Position numbers and translations under genes: made by a program. A stretch of 64,000 nt of DNA from Nitrospirota bacterium (GTDB taxonomy: Bacteria > Nitrospirota > JACRHJ01): NCBI GenBank assembly GCA_021784575.1, contig JAJYHX010000007.1:1-64000 (forward strand), in the 5' to 3' direction. Positions 42,728 through 52,917 of this stretch are shown piece after piece (the stretch's first letter is position 1; every line of letters begins with the position of its first letter). Under the pieces are notes generated by a model. It did not search any database. It saw nothing but the letters and a program-made list of their open reading frames with translations, and had not been told where the DNA came from.

Positions 42728-45346
42728 ATGAATGCTTCCCCGGCAGTATCGTCCTGGATAGAGACGGCCAGGAAAGATTTCGCCCTGGAGATAGCCCGCG
42801 CAAGGGAATCCCATTTCGGCGGGGCGGGCGGGCTTGCCGTGGTGAGGGAGATAACAGGCTGCACGGACAGGCTTCTTGCGTCCGCATTCGCCAGGATATG
42901 CGGGGAAGCCGGTGTTGCCCCGGAGAAATCCGGATGGGCGCTGGCGGCGGTCGGCGGATACGGGCGCGGAGAGCTGAACCCGCACTCGGACATCGACATC
43001 ATGTTCCTGGGCGACAAGGCCGGCGGCGACGAGATACCATCGCGCTCCCTGCACCTCTTCTGGGACCTTGGGCTTAACATCGGTTACAGCGTCAGAAGCG
43101 TCGACCACTGCGCCGCCCTGATGAAGGGGGATGTCACGATAATGACTTCGCTCATGGAGGCGCGGATGATAACCGGCGAGAGCCGGGTTTTCGGGGAGTT
43201 CAGGCAGAAGACAGCCGCCGCCGTTAACCGCAAAAAATCAGAAGAGTATGTCCGGGAAAAGCTCTCCGAGCGAATCAGCAGGCATAAGAAATACGGCGAC
43301 AGCATATTCCTGAGGGAGCCTAACGTAAAGGAAGGCGCGGGGGGATTAAGGGACATCCACGCGGCGCTATGGATAGCGCGCATGAAGCACGGCGCGACCA
43401 GCCTCGAAGGTATACACGAAAAGGGGATAATAGGAGACAGGGAATACAGAAGGCTTAAGGGATGCCGGGACTATCTCCTGCGGCTCCGGAACGAGCTGCA
43501 CTTCAAGGCCGGCCACAGGCAGGACGTGCTGACGTTCGAGATGCAGGAGGAGGCGGCGAGGGATTTCGGATATCGTGGAGAGGCGTCGTTCGCGGCTGAG
43601 AATTTCATGCGCGCCTATTACCTCAGGGCAAGAGGCGTGCGCGAAATCTCCCTCGAAATAATCGAGCGGTCCCTGGAAGAAAAGAGGAAGTGGTGGGTTT
43701 TCTTCCCGCCGGTAAAGAAAAAACTGGACGGAAATTTCTTCCTGATGGGGCGCGTTCTCTGCTATTCCGGGGATGCCCGGAAGGATATATCCGCAAATCC
43801 AGAGATTGTCATCTCCGCGTTTTCATACTGCCAGGCCAGGAATGTCTCCATGAGCGGGGAGCTTAAAAATGCCATAGCCGACACGCCCGGCCTGAAGATA
43901 AGGAAGACGCGCGATTCGGCGAAGGCCGGAGAGCTTTTCCTGAAGATGCTCGGCAGGGTGGACAGGCTACACGAGACCCTCAGGGAGATGCACGGCATGA
44001 AGGCGCTTGGGAGGTTCCTGCCGGAGTTCGGGGCGGTATCGGCGCTTGTCCAGCACGACCTCTACCACAAATACACGGTGGACGAGCATTCCCTTCTCGC
44101 CGTCAGGAAGATACAGGATCTCAAGACGGGCAGCGGGTTGTCATACCCGGAATTCTCCGAGGCGTTCAGGCGCGTAAACGACAGGCAGGTCCTTATGCTC
44201 GCGGCGCTTCTGCACGACTGCGGCAAGGCGAAAGGCAAGGGCCATGCGGAGACGGGCGCCCTGCTCGCAAGGCGCGCGGCGGCAAGGATGGGGATGCCGG
44301 AGGAGCAGGCGGATAAGGTGGAGTTCCTTGTGCGCAACCACCTCCTGATGGACCATGTCTCGCAGAGAAGGGAGCTTTCCGACAGGAAGGTTGTAGAACA
44401 ATTCTGCGGGATAGTGGACTCCCGGGAACTCCTCGACATGCTCTATATCCTGACATATGCGGACATATCGGCCGTCGGGCCGGAGATGTTCAACGACTGG
44501 AAGATGATGCTGTTAAAAGAGCTGCACGAAAACGCGGCGGCGTTCCTGGAAGACGAGGTGTCCTCTCTCGCATTCGAGAAGGAGCGCTTCGTAAAACTTA
44601 GGGAAAGCATTATCGGCGAGGCGGTTTCGAGAGGCGTCGGCAATCCGGACGACATTTCTAAATTTCTGGACAACATGCCGCGCAATTACGTTACGGCAAT
44701 CCCGGTAGAAACCGCGCTCAGGCACTTCGGGCTTTCGAGGGGCATGCGGGGCGGCGACATTATCCTCGACTACCGCCACGACGAGCGGGGATACACCGAC
44801 CTGACAGTGATACTGCACGACGTGATGGGCCTCCTTTATCTTACCGCCGGCGGGCTTGCATCCAAGGGACTCAACATCCTCTCCGCCCAGATATTCACCG
44901 GCAGAAACGGCGTAATAATCGACACCCTCCAGGTAACGGACTGCAATAAAAAACCGATGCGCGACGAAAAAACATGGGAAGACGTAAAACAGAGCCTGGT
45001 CAGCCTGCTTCGCGGACAGGCGAGGGTGAAGGATATTCTGCCCGGGTCTCCGGCATATCCCAGGAGGAAGGCCCTTAAGGACATGCCTGTCAGGGTTGAG
45101 GTGGACAACGAGGCGTCGGACAGGTTCACGGTAATCGAGGTCTTTGCGCCGGACAGGATAGGTCTCCTGTACGACATCACGAGGGAGCTTTATAATCAGG
45201 GCTGCCACATATCTTCCGCAAAGGTGGATACGGAGGTGGACCAGATTGTTGACGTGTTCTATGTCACGGACATATTCAGGCAGAAACTGGAAGACCATGA
45301 CCGCATCGCGGCGCTGAAGGCCGCCCTTAAAATGGCGGTGGCATAG
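42728..45346 (+). CDS. glnD: Bifunctional uridylyltransferase/uridylyl-removing enzyme
   Basis: GlnD senses glutamine and modifies PII. The 872-residue protein has the nucleotidyltransferase motif GGYGRGELNPHSDID (about 76-90), a GlnD linker region (FLREPNVKEGAGGLRDIHA), an HD domain (LLHDCGKAKGKGH near 494), and two C-terminal ACT domains that bind glutamine (VIEVFAPDRIGLLYDIT in the second). All catalytic regions look intact. PII and glutamine synthetase genes are not in the window. Confidence 0.95.
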   Translation: MNASPAVSSWIETARKDFALEIARARESHFGGAGGLAVVREITGCTDRLLASAFARICGEAGVAPEKSGWALAAVGGYGRGELNPHSDIDIMFLGDKAGGDEIPSRSLHLFWDLGLNIGYSVRSVDHCAALMKGDVTIMTSLMEARMITGESRVFGEFRQKTAAAVNRKKSEEYVREKLSERISRHKKYGDSIFLREPNVKEGAGGLRDIHAALWIARMKHGATSLEGIHEKGIIGDREYRRLKGCRDYLLRLRNELHFKAGHRQDVLTFEMQEEAARDFGYRGEASFAAENFMRAYYLRARGVREISLEIIERSLEEKRKWWVFFPPVKKKLDGNFFLMGRVLCYSGDARKDISANPEIVISAFSYCQARNVSMSGELKNAIADTPGLKIRKTRDSAKAGELFLKMLGRVDRLHETLREMHGMKALGRFLPEFGAVSALVQHDLYHKYTVDEHSLLAVRKIQDLKTGSGLSYPEFSEAFRRVNDRQVLMLAALLHDCGKAKGKGHAETGALLARRAAARMGMPEEQADKVEFLVRNHLLMDHVSQRRELSDRKVVEQFCGIVDSRELLDMLYILTYADISAVGPEMFNDWKMMLLKELHENAAAFLEDEVSSLAFEKERFVKLRESIIGEAVSRGVGNPDDISKFLDNMPRNYVTAIPVETALRHFGLSRGMRGGDIILDYRHDERGYTDLTVILHDVMGLLYLTAGGLASKGLNILSAQIFTGRNGVIIDTLQVTDCNKKPMRDEKTWEDVKQSLVSLLRGQARVKDILPGSPAYPRRKALKDMPVRVEVDNEASDRFTVIEVFAPDRIGLLYDITRELYNQGCHISSAKVDTEVDQIVDVFYVTDIFRQKLEDHDRIAALKAALKMAVA

Positions 45347-45390
45347 TAAATATGGCATAGGGTGATTAATGGCAACGCCCCCTTTGTCCA

Positions 45391-45409
45391 CCCTCTTGAG
45401 ATAAGAGGG
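45391..45409. repeat. Palindrome before tamB
   Basis: CCCTCTT and AAGAGGG around GAGAT, 19 bases in all. It resembles the CACCTCTTA/TAAGAGGTG element at 29145. It lies in the glnD-tamB spacer, which holds no gene. Confidence 0.55.
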
Positions 45410-45450
45410 GAAGCGAAGCGGGGAAGTTATGAAAGCAGCGAGTTGGACGC

Positions 45451-48400
45451 TTGAAAAAGAGAGCCTTGCTTATACTCCTTGCCCTTGCCCTGCTTGTCGG
45501 GGGAATCAACCTTTTCACGAGGGGGAGATATTTTTCCGGGAAGATAAAGACGTACATCGTCGAGCAGGCCGGGCGCGAGCTTGGGATGAAGGTCGGTATG
45601 AGAGGGCTTGTCTTTAACTTCTTCCCGGCGTATATAGACATCGAAAAACCCGCCGTGAGCGGATGGGACCCGAAGAACCCGGCGCGTTCCGTCGGCGCCG
45701 AAAAGATACGGGCTTACATAAGCATAAGCTCGCTTTTAAACAGGCGTATCGACATACGCCGGATACTTGTATACGGGGCTTCTCTCGACGTCGCGAGGCT
45801 TCCGGACGGCAGTCTCGACATCGACCCGCTCCGGGCCAGGATTAACGAGCTTCTGAAGAAGAAACCGAAGCGTGGGGCGTATAATATCGAGGTGCATGAA
45901 ATCGTCCTGCTGGGTGCGCGCGCCTCATATTCCGACGCGGCAAGAAAAATATTCGTCTCGGTGGCGGACGCCGGGGTGGATTTCCGGATAAACGGTGCGG
46001 GTGGCAACCGGCCCGGCTTAACCAGTCTTGTCGGCGGCGTAAACAGGAGCCGGTCTGTCGGCTACTGGGCCGGTTTTAACCTGAAGGGCGTTTCCGTAAA
46101 GGCGGAAGGCCGTCCCGCCGTCCGGGCGAGCCTCGAAGGCGACGCCGAATATGCCCGCGGAAGTATTAATATCCGGAGCCTCAGACTTGATTCAAACGGG
46201 GCGAGTCTGAAAGTTTCCGGCCATGTGCTGCCTGCCAAGAGACCGGAGCTTGACGTGAAATTTTCATCCCGCGCAGACCTTTCGCTTTTGGGAAGGCTCG
46301 GCCTTGTGAAAAACCCGCCTGCGGGCCTTGCGAGCCTTGCCGGGAGCCTGAGCGGGACGTATCCCCGGCTTTCCGGGACGGGTGTTTTTTCTCTCAAGAA
46401 AGGCGCATACCGCGGGATGAGGATCGACGACATTTCTTCCAGGGTAATATTTGACAAAGACCGGCTTTCCATGCCGGAGCTTAAAAGCAGGCTTTTCGGC
46501 GGTAGGATAAACGGAAACGTCCTGGTTGACTTTTCGGGAGGAAGGCCGTCGTTCAGCTCGCAGTGGAACCTGAAAGACCTCGTGAGCGGAGAGTATACGG
46601 CCTCGAACCCGAAGCTTCGGTTTATCCCCTGGTATGTGGTAAACGGCGATGTTAACATCTCCGGCACTGGGTTTAAAGGCTCCGAGATTACCGCCTCCGG
46701 CGCTGTTTCGGCCATAAAATACAAAAGGCCGCACAACAGAAGAGGCGTGAGCGGAGAGCTGGATGAGGTAGAGCGGGCGAAGGCGGTTTTTCGCATGGGC
46801 GGCGGGATGATACGGGTAGACCAGGGCTATGCGCGGTCCAGGAATACGACCGTCTCGTTCGCCGGTGTCGTGGGCTTCGACGGCGATTCCGATATATCCA
46901 TAAAGGCGCATTCCGACGACGTGACGGACATATCGAAACTCATAGGGTATTCAAACGTCCACGGAAAGCTCGACCTCGGCGCCTACATGCAGGGAAGCAT
47001 ATTGAGGCCGACTATAACCGGAAGGGCGAGGATTACCGACGCCTCCGCAAACGGGATTTCGTTCCCGGAGGCCAAGGGAGACGTGAAACTCAAGGACTGG
47101 CAGCTGTCTTTAAGCAATTTCATGATGCGCAAGGGAAGCGGTAGCTTTGTCATGGACGGGACGGTGTTTTTCGACGGCGGCGGCGGAACGGTTAACGACC
47201 CTTATTTCAAGGCGAGGCTCTCCGTCCGCAAGGTTGACGCCAGGGAAATCATCGCGATATTTTATAAGGACATACCGGTTAACCTGACTGCCAGGGGCGT
47301 GATGAATTTCTCCGGCACCGCCGGCAAGTTCACCGGAGACGCCAGGCTTGTTACCGGCGCGGGCGATGTCTACGGCCAGCCCCTGGACAAAGGCGTTGTA
47401 ACGGCGAGACTTACCGAAAAGGGAATCAAATTCCCGAAGATAATCGCCGTGCTTGGCCGTGATGTCGTTACGGCGTCCGGGGCTATAGGTTTTGACAATA
47501 CCTTCAGCGGCAAGGTCTCTTCCGCGAGGTTCAGCCTTGCGGCCCTGAAGGTTCTTTCCGATACCGGGGCCCCGGTAAGCGGCAGCGCCTCATTCTCCGC
47601 AACCGGCAAGGGGACGTTTAAAAAACCGTCGATAGACGCGGACGTAAACACGCTGAAACTCAGCTTCGGCGGCGTGGACTTGGGGCACGGCAAACTTAAG
47701 GCCAGGCTCCGGGATGATAACCTCAAGCTCGACGGGACGGCGCTTGGCGGGAAGGTGTCTCTCGCGGGCTCGCTCGGCCTGTCGGAGCCTTACAAATGGG
47801 GCGGAAGTCTTGTCTTTAACGGGGGCAGGCTGGAACCGTTCATCCGCCTTGTATACAAAGGGCTGCCGAAGGATGCCTCGATTGTCTCGACGGGCGTGGT
47901 CGCCGGCGGGGGCGAACTTTCAAATCCATCGCTTACGTCCGCGCAGCTTGACTTGAAAGATGTGAACGCGATTGTATTTGGCAGGAAGCTTTCAAACGCC
48001 GGGGACATACGTATCGCATACCGTGACGGGAAGCTCGACCTCGAGTCTTTCAACATGCGGGGGGACAATCTTTCGGTTTCAGCCTCCGGAGTCGCCGCCG
48101 GCGTGGACAATGTGGATGCGAAAATCCGCGTGGATGCGAGTCTCGATGTGCTAAAGCCCGTATTAAAAGACGTGGATTATATAAGCGGTCGAGGCCAGGC
48201 CGACATACAAGTAAAAGGCGGCCTTAAAGACCCGACCGTCTCCGGATCGGTAAGGGTAACGGACGGCGGGTTCAAGGTGCGGGAGATTCCGCAGAGGTTC
48301 GATAAAATAAACGCCGAGGCGCACATAGACGGTTCGGAGTTCCGCCTGACCAGGTTCGGGGCCGGTTTCGGCGGCGGGACAATCTCCGCAATGGGCGACG

Positions 48401-49392
48401 GGAACCTCAAGGGCTGGAGCATTGACAATTTCGGGTTCGGCATAACCGCAAAAAATATTGGAGTTAAGATTGCGGAAGGTCTTACCCCCGTCATCGACGC
48501 ATCCATGAGATTCGAGGGCGCGGGCGGGGTGATGAACGTCGGCGGCAATGTTTCGGTTCGCAAGGCGCGGTATGCGAAGCGGATCGACTGGAAGAGCTGG
48601 CTTGTTCAGATACGCAAGAAAAGAAACCTGCCTGCCCCTTCCAGTTCGGGAGGTTTCAAGGACGTATCGCTCGACATACACGTCACCGCGGCGGATACCT
48701 TGGAAATAGACGACAACGTGGCCAGGGTGCCCGCCTCGGCGGACGTTTATGTGCGCGGGACAATCGGGAGGCCGGTTCTGATAGGCAGGATGGAGGCCGG
48801 GAGAGGCAAGGTGTATTTCAGGAACAACGAGTTTACCCTGAAAAACGCCGTGCTGGAATTTGCCGACCCTAACAAATTCAACCCGCTCATCGACCTTACA
48901 GCCGAGACCACGGTAAGGGACTACACGATAACGATGACGCTAACGGGTACGGTTGAGAGGGTAAACGTGGACCTCGTTTCCGACCCGCCGCTGGAGGAAG
49001 GCGACATCATAACGCTGCTGGCGCTTGGGAGAACCTCCGACGAACTGAAAGGGCATGAGGCGGCCATTACGACCGGCGAGGCCGCGGGCTTTGTTACGGG
49101 ACAGATACAGGACGCCGTGGAGAGCCGCGTCAAGATGATTACCGGTTTCGACCGCTTCCAGATAGACCCGTACATGACGAGTTCCGGCGCATCCAGCGGG
49201 CCGCGTCTTACCGTGGGCAAAGGCCTTTTCTCGGACAAGATATACCTTACGTATTCCTCGAATGTCGGCACGACCGAAGACCAGTATGTAAAACTTGAAT
49301 ATATATTCAACAGGCACCTTTCCCTTGTCGGCGAGCGTGACGAACTCGGTCACTACGGCGGAGACCTGAAGTTCCGGTTCGAGTTTAAATGA
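45451..49392 (+). CDS. tamB: Translocation and assembly module subunit TamB-like
   Basis: A 1313-residue protein with an N-terminal signal anchor (about 1-22, TTG start), an AsmA-like N-terminal region, long repeating beta-strand sequence expected to form the taco-shaped lipid groove, and a C-terminal DUF490/TamB domain (about 1010-1313). TamB-type proteins span the periplasm and move phospholipids and help outer-membrane protein assembly. The next gene, with a 4-base overlap, encodes an Omp85 protein, the arrangement of tamA-tamB partners, here in reversed order. Confidence 0.9.
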   Translation: MKKRALLILLALALLVGGINLFTRGRYFSGKIKTYIVEQAGRELGMKVGMRGLVFNFFPAYIDIEKPAVSGWDPKNPARSVGAEKIRAYISISSLLNRRIDIRRILVYGASLDVARLPDGSLDIDPLRARINELLKKKPKRGAYNIEVHEIVLLGARASYSDAARKIFVSVADAGVDFRINGAGGNRPGLTSLVGGVNRSRSVGYWAGFNLKGVSVKAEGRPAVRASLEGDAEYARGSINIRSLRLDSNGASLKVSGHVLPAKRPELDVKFSSRADLSLLGRLGLVKNPPAGLASLAGSLSGTYPRLSGTGVFSLKKGAYRGMRIDDISSRVIFDKDRLSMPELKSRLFGGRINGNVLVDFSGGRPSFSSQWNLKDLVSGEYTASNPKLRFIPWYVVNGDVNISGTGFKGSEITASGAVSAIKYKRPHNRRGVSGELDEVERAKAVFRMGGGMIRVDQGYARSRNTTVSFAGVVGFDGDSDISIKAHSDDVTDISKLIGYSNVHGKLDLGAYMQGSILRPTITGRARITDASANGISFPEAKGDVKLKDWQLSLSNFMMRKGSGSFVMDGTVFFDGGGGTVNDPYFKARLSVRKVDAREIIAIFYKDIPVNLTARGVMNFSGTAGKFTGDARLVTGAGDVYGQPLDKGVVTARLTEKGIKFPKIIAVLGRDVVTASGAIGFDNTFSGKVSSARFSLAALKVLSDTGAPVSGSASFSATGKGTFKKPSIDADVNTLKLSFGGVDLGHGKLKARLRDDNLKLDGTALGGKVSLAGSLGLSEPYKWGGSLVFNGGRLEPFIRLVYKGLPKDASIVSTGVVAGGGELSNPSLTSAQLDLKDVNAIVFGRKLSNAGDIRIAYRDGKLDLESFNMRGDNLSVSASGVAAGVDNVDAKIRVDASLDVLKPVLKDVDYISGRGQADIQVKGGLKDPTVSGSVRVTDGGFKVREIPQRFDKINAEAHIDGSEFRLTRFGAGFGGGTISAMGDGNLKGWSIDNFGFGITAKNIGVKIAEGLTPVIDASMRFEGAGGVMNVGGNVSVRKARYAKRIDWKSWLVQIRKKRNLPAPSSSGGFKDVSLDIHVTAADTLEIDDNVARVPASADVYVRGTIGRPVLIGRMEAGRGKVYFRNNEFTLKNAVLEFADPNKFNPLIDLTAETTVRDYTITMTLTGTVERVNVDLVSDPPLEEGDIITLLALGRTSDELKGHEAAITTGEAAGFVTGQIQDAVESRVKMITGFDRFQIDPYMTSSGASSGPRLTVGKGLFSDKIYLTYSSNVGTTEDQYVKLEYIFNRHLSLVGERDELGHYGGDLKFRFEFK

Positions 49393-52208
49393 CAAGAAGA
49401 AAATTTATCCCGGTCATTTTCCTGATTATTTTTTTCCTGCCGTCTCTTGTATGCGCCGCCGGTCTTCAGGGCGGGCATAAGACAAATCCGACCGGCGCCC
49501 GGCCCAGGGTTGCGGATATAATATTCGACTATCCCGGAGAGCTGCCTTCCGATGTATGCCAGCTCGTGGAGATAAAAAAGGGCGGGCCTCTGTCTCCCAG
49601 GTTGATTCGGGATTCCATCAAGCTTTTATACCTTAAGGGGCTTTTCAAAAATATAATAGTCGATGGCAGGGATACCCCGCGGGGGACGGTGGTTACGTTT
49701 CACCTCGTGCCCAGGATGCTGATATCCGGGGTCGAAATCAGGGGCAACAAATATCTCTCAGGGAATAAAATAATATCGAGGATGACGCTCAAGGAAGGCG
49801 ATTTCGCCGATCAGTTCAAGCTTCGCGCATCCAGGAACGCCGTGCTGAAATTCTGCCGCAGCGAGGGATTCCCGGATGCCGGCGTTATTGTCAAGACCAG
49901 GAAAACAAGCCCCCTCGCCGGAGACCTTGTCGTGCAGGTGGAGGAAGGCAGGCCGACAACAATCAGCGCAGTGGGCTTCAGGGGCGTCCTTGCCGTGCCG
50001 GAGAAAAGACTTGATAAAATAGCCGCCAAGGCGGGCATAAAAAAAGGGAAAAGGCTTGTCGACAGCAAACTCGACGATGCGGTTACGCGGCTTACGGATT
50101 ACTATGTCAGGAAGGATTATGTCAGGGCGGACGTGGAGCGGAAAATAGCGGTTTCGCCGGGCGCGGCGGCGGTTGTTTTCAAAATAAACGCCGGGCCGAA
50201 ACTTAAGGTAACTTTCAAGGGGAACCGCACATTATCAAAAAAAGAGCTTAAAAAAATCCTCACGTTCCGCGAAGACAGGGACGTAAGCGAGGACAGCATC
50301 TCGGAGAACCTCGACAAGCTCCAGGCTTATTATAAAAAAGAAGGATTTTATTTCGTTCAGGTAAAATCGGCCATGGAGGAGACCGCGAGGCCTCCAAGGG
50401 TAAGAGTCGCGTTCTCCATAACCGAGGGGCCGAGGACCGCTCTCGAACACGTGTATTTAAAGGGCAACAAGGCCGTCAAGACAGGCCGGATAAAAAAGGT
50501 GATGGCGCTTAGGGGTTCCGGGCTTATCATAAAAGAGCGGGTAACAGACGAGGCCGTAAAGCAGGATGCGGAGAGGATAAAAAACCTTTACGAGACGAAA
50601 GGCTTCCTTAAGGCGCGGATAAGGCCGGAACCGATAAGGTTTTACGACAGGGACAGAAAGGCCGACGTGACGTTCGATATTGCCGAAGGCCCGATGACTT
50701 ACGTATTATCCCGCAACATCGTGGACGGCGCGGGTGTGCCGAAGGAAAAGATAGAGGCGGCGATAAGTCAGAAGGTCGGCGAGCCGTTTGACCCGCAGCT
50801 GATAAACGAAGACGAAAACAGCGTCATAAGCCTTTTCTCCAAGGCGGGGTATACCCGCGCGACAATAGACACAAAGCGGGAGTTTATCGACGGAGGCCGC
50901 GCAGTCAACCTCTCCTACGTTATCAGCCAGGGCTCCCCGGTAAAAATCGGGAGGATAATACTTCGCGGGAATGTGGTTACAAAGGACAGGACAATCCTTC
51001 GGGAGATGCTTGTAAAGACCGGAGACCCGCTCGATTACGAAAAGATACTCATCAGCCAGCAGAGGCTGTATAGTCTGGGTTTCTTCAGCCAGGTCCGGAT
51101 AGAGCCCGTGGCTCCGGAAGAAGCCGGAGTTTCCAAAGACCTGCTGGTGAGCGTCCGGGAACGGGATGCGGGCAGGGTAGAGTTCGGCGCCGGCTATGGG
51201 GACTGGGACAGGCTCCGCGGCTTTGCGCAGGTGGGATATATAAATCTCTTCGGGCTCGGCCATTCCATATCGCTCAGGGGCGATGCGAGCTTCAAGGAGA
51301 CTAAAGCGGTCGCGACATACAAATGGCCCTGGTTTATGGGGATGAACGTGAAATACCGTACAAGCCTGGTATACCTCAATGCCGACAAGCCGAATTATCA
51401 TATCAGGGACTTAATCGGTATCACCGGCTTCGACAAGACCTTTGGAAAGCATGTCACGACATCACTGAATTACCAGTATGAGAAAATAAAGTTCGGCGAT
51501 ATAAATGCGGGGGCGGCGCTTGCGCCGGAGGACAAAAACAAATCGAACCTCGCCAGCATCACGCCGTCGGTGATCTTCGATTTCCGGGACAATCCGTTCA
51601 ACCCTACGAAAGGCTCCGTTCACGCCCTGATACTGAAATACGCCAGCACGTTCTTCGGCTCTACCGTAAACATGTTCAAGGCCACCGCCCAGACAAGCTG
51701 GTACTACCCGCTTTACAAGGGAATAATCGGCGCGTTCTCCGCGCGCGGTGGCATAGAAAGCTCGCTTGGCGGGAAATTTGAAATACCCATATCTGAAAGG
51801 TTCTTCCTGGGCGGTGCGTCCAGCCTGCGCGGTTACAGCTATGAAAGCGTAGCTCCGCTCGACAGTTTCGGCAATCCCGTCGGCGGAGACTCGATGGCTA
51901 TCTTCAACTTCGAGATACGTTTCCCGCTCCCTTATAATTTCGGAATAGTGACGTTCCTGGATGCCGGAAACGCATGGCTTTTAAACAAGAACGTCTCTGC
52001 CGCCGCTTCCGTAAATGGAAGCCCGATGACGGAGCCCGGAAGCGGTTTTACGAATGGCGGCACAAACGGCCTGCGATACGGGGCCGGACTTGGCCTTAGG
52101 TATGAGACCCCTGTCGGCCCTCTCAGGCTCGACTACGGTTTCAAGCTGAACAGGCGCCCCGGCGAGTCCATCGGCGAACTGCATTTTACGCTTGGACAGG
52201 CGTTCTGA
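49389..52208 (+). CDS. Omp85-family outer membrane assembly protein (BamA/TamA-like)
   Basis: A 939-residue outer membrane protein. A signal peptide (about 1-24) is followed by about five or six POTRA domains (VEIRGNKYLSGNKI; VTFKGNRTLSKKELKKIL; LEHVYLKGNKAVKT; IGRIILRGNVVTKD) and a C-terminal 16-strand barrel (about 590-939) with SERFFLGGASSLRGY, the VRGF-like lid motif, and a terminal Phe. The pair with TamB suggests TamA-like function; the number of POTRA domains is closer to BamA. No other BamA candidate is in the window. Confidence 0.92.
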   Translation: MTRRKFIPVIFLIIFFLPSLVCAAGLQGGHKTNPTGARPRVADIIFDYPGELPSDVCQLVEIKKGGPLSPRLIRDSIKLLYLKGLFKNIIVDGRDTPRGTVVTFHLVPRMLISGVEIRGNKYLSGNKIISRMTLKEGDFADQFKLRASRNAVLKFCRSEGFPDAGVIVKTRKTSPLAGDLVVQVEEGRPTTISAVGFRGVLAVPEKRLDKIAAKAGIKKGKRLVDSKLDDAVTRLTDYYVRKDYVRADVERKIAVSPGAAAVVFKINAGPKLKVTFKGNRTLSKKELKKILTFREDRDVSEDSISENLDKLQAYYKKEGFYFVQVKSAMEETARPPRVRVAFSITEGPRTALEHVYLKGNKAVKTGRIKKVMALRGSGLIIKERVTDEAVKQDAERIKNLYETKGFLKARIRPEPIRFYDRDRKADVTFDIAEGPMTYVLSRNIVDGAGVPKEKIEAAISQKVGEPFDPQLINEDENSVISLFSKAGYTRATIDTKREFIDGGRAVNLSYVISQGSPVKIGRIILRGNVVTKDRTILREMLVKTGDPLDYEKILISQQRLYSLGFFSQVRIEPVAPEEAGVSKDLLVSVRERDAGRVEFGAGYGDWDRLRGFAQVGYINLFGLGHSISLRGDASFKETKAVATYKWPWFMGMNVKYRTSLVYLNADKPNYHIRDLIGITGFDKTFGKHVTTSLNYQYEKIKFGDINAGAALAPEDKNKSNLASITPSVIFDFRDNPFNPTKGSVHALILKYASTFFGSTVNMFKATAQTSWYYPLYKGIIGAFSARGGIESSLGGKFEIPISERFFLGGASSLRGYSYESVAPLDSFGNPVGGDSMAIFNFEIRFPLPYNFGIVTFLDAGNAWLLNKNVSAAASVNGSPMTEPGSGFTNGGTNGLRYGAGLGLRYETPVGPLRLDYGFKLNRRPGESIGELHFTLGQAF

Positions 52209-52263
52209 GCGAAAAGGATGTGAGCGAGAAGACGCGGAAAAAAGAACGCGGAAGGTTTTTCAT

Positions 52264-52917
52264 ATGAAGAAAATTTTATTTCTTATTATAATATGTTCGG
52301 TTGTGGCCGTCCCGGAGGTCTGCCCGGCCTATGTCCTGGACAAGGTCGTGGCGGTGGTGAACGACCATGTCATAACCAAAAGCGACATCGACCGCGCGGT
52401 GGAGGTCGAGAAGACCGAAATGACGCCTGAAGCCGGCGGGTCCGCCACCGCCGCCGGTGGACCGGTCTCTGCCTCGCTGGCCCGGAAAAAGGCGCTGGAC
52501 TCGCTTATAGACCGGGCGCTTCTCATCGACGAGGCGCGCAAGTTCAATCTTGCGACCGTCAAGCCCGGCGAGGTGGAGAAGGCATACCGGCAGGTAAGGG
52601 CCGGGTATCCGGACGAGAAGTCGTTCAGGGCGGCGCTCGGCAGGGAAGAGATAACGAAGGACGAGCTTAAAAATAATCTCCGGGACCAGCTGCTCGTGGT
52701 AAAATACGTTGACAGGAGGATAAAGGCCTTTGTCCGGATAACCCCCCGTGAGGAGGAAAAATATTACGAAAGGCATAAGAAGGATTTCGGCGCCAAGAAA
52801 TTTGAAGACGTGGAGCCCGCAATAAAAAGTCTTCTCACGGAGCGTGGGACGAACCGGAAGCTTGAGGATTATCTCCGGGATTTGAGGTCAAAGGCGGATA
52901 TAATAATCAATCCATGA
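52264..52917 (+). CDS. SurA N-terminal-domain periplasmic chaperone without PPIase domain
   Basis: From the ATG at 52264, 217 residues, with a signal peptide (about 1-20). LDKVVAVVNDHVITKSDID is the SurA-N signature, then helices typical of SurA/PpiD. No parvulin (PPIase) domain is present; the chain ends soon after the C-terminal helix region. It could chaperone outer membrane proteins delivered to the adjacent Omp85 protein. Its stop overlaps the nfeD start. Confidence 0.8.
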   Translation: MKKILFLIIICSVVAVPEVCPAYVLDKVVAVVNDHVITKSDIDRAVEVEKTEMTPEAGGSATAAGGPVSASLARKKALDSLIDRALLIDEARKFNLATVKPGEVEKAYRQVRAGYPDEKSFRAALGREEITKDELKNNLRDQLLVVKYVDRRIKAFVRITPREEEKYYERHKKDFGAKKFEDVEPAIKSLLTERGTNRKLEDYLRDLRSKADIIINP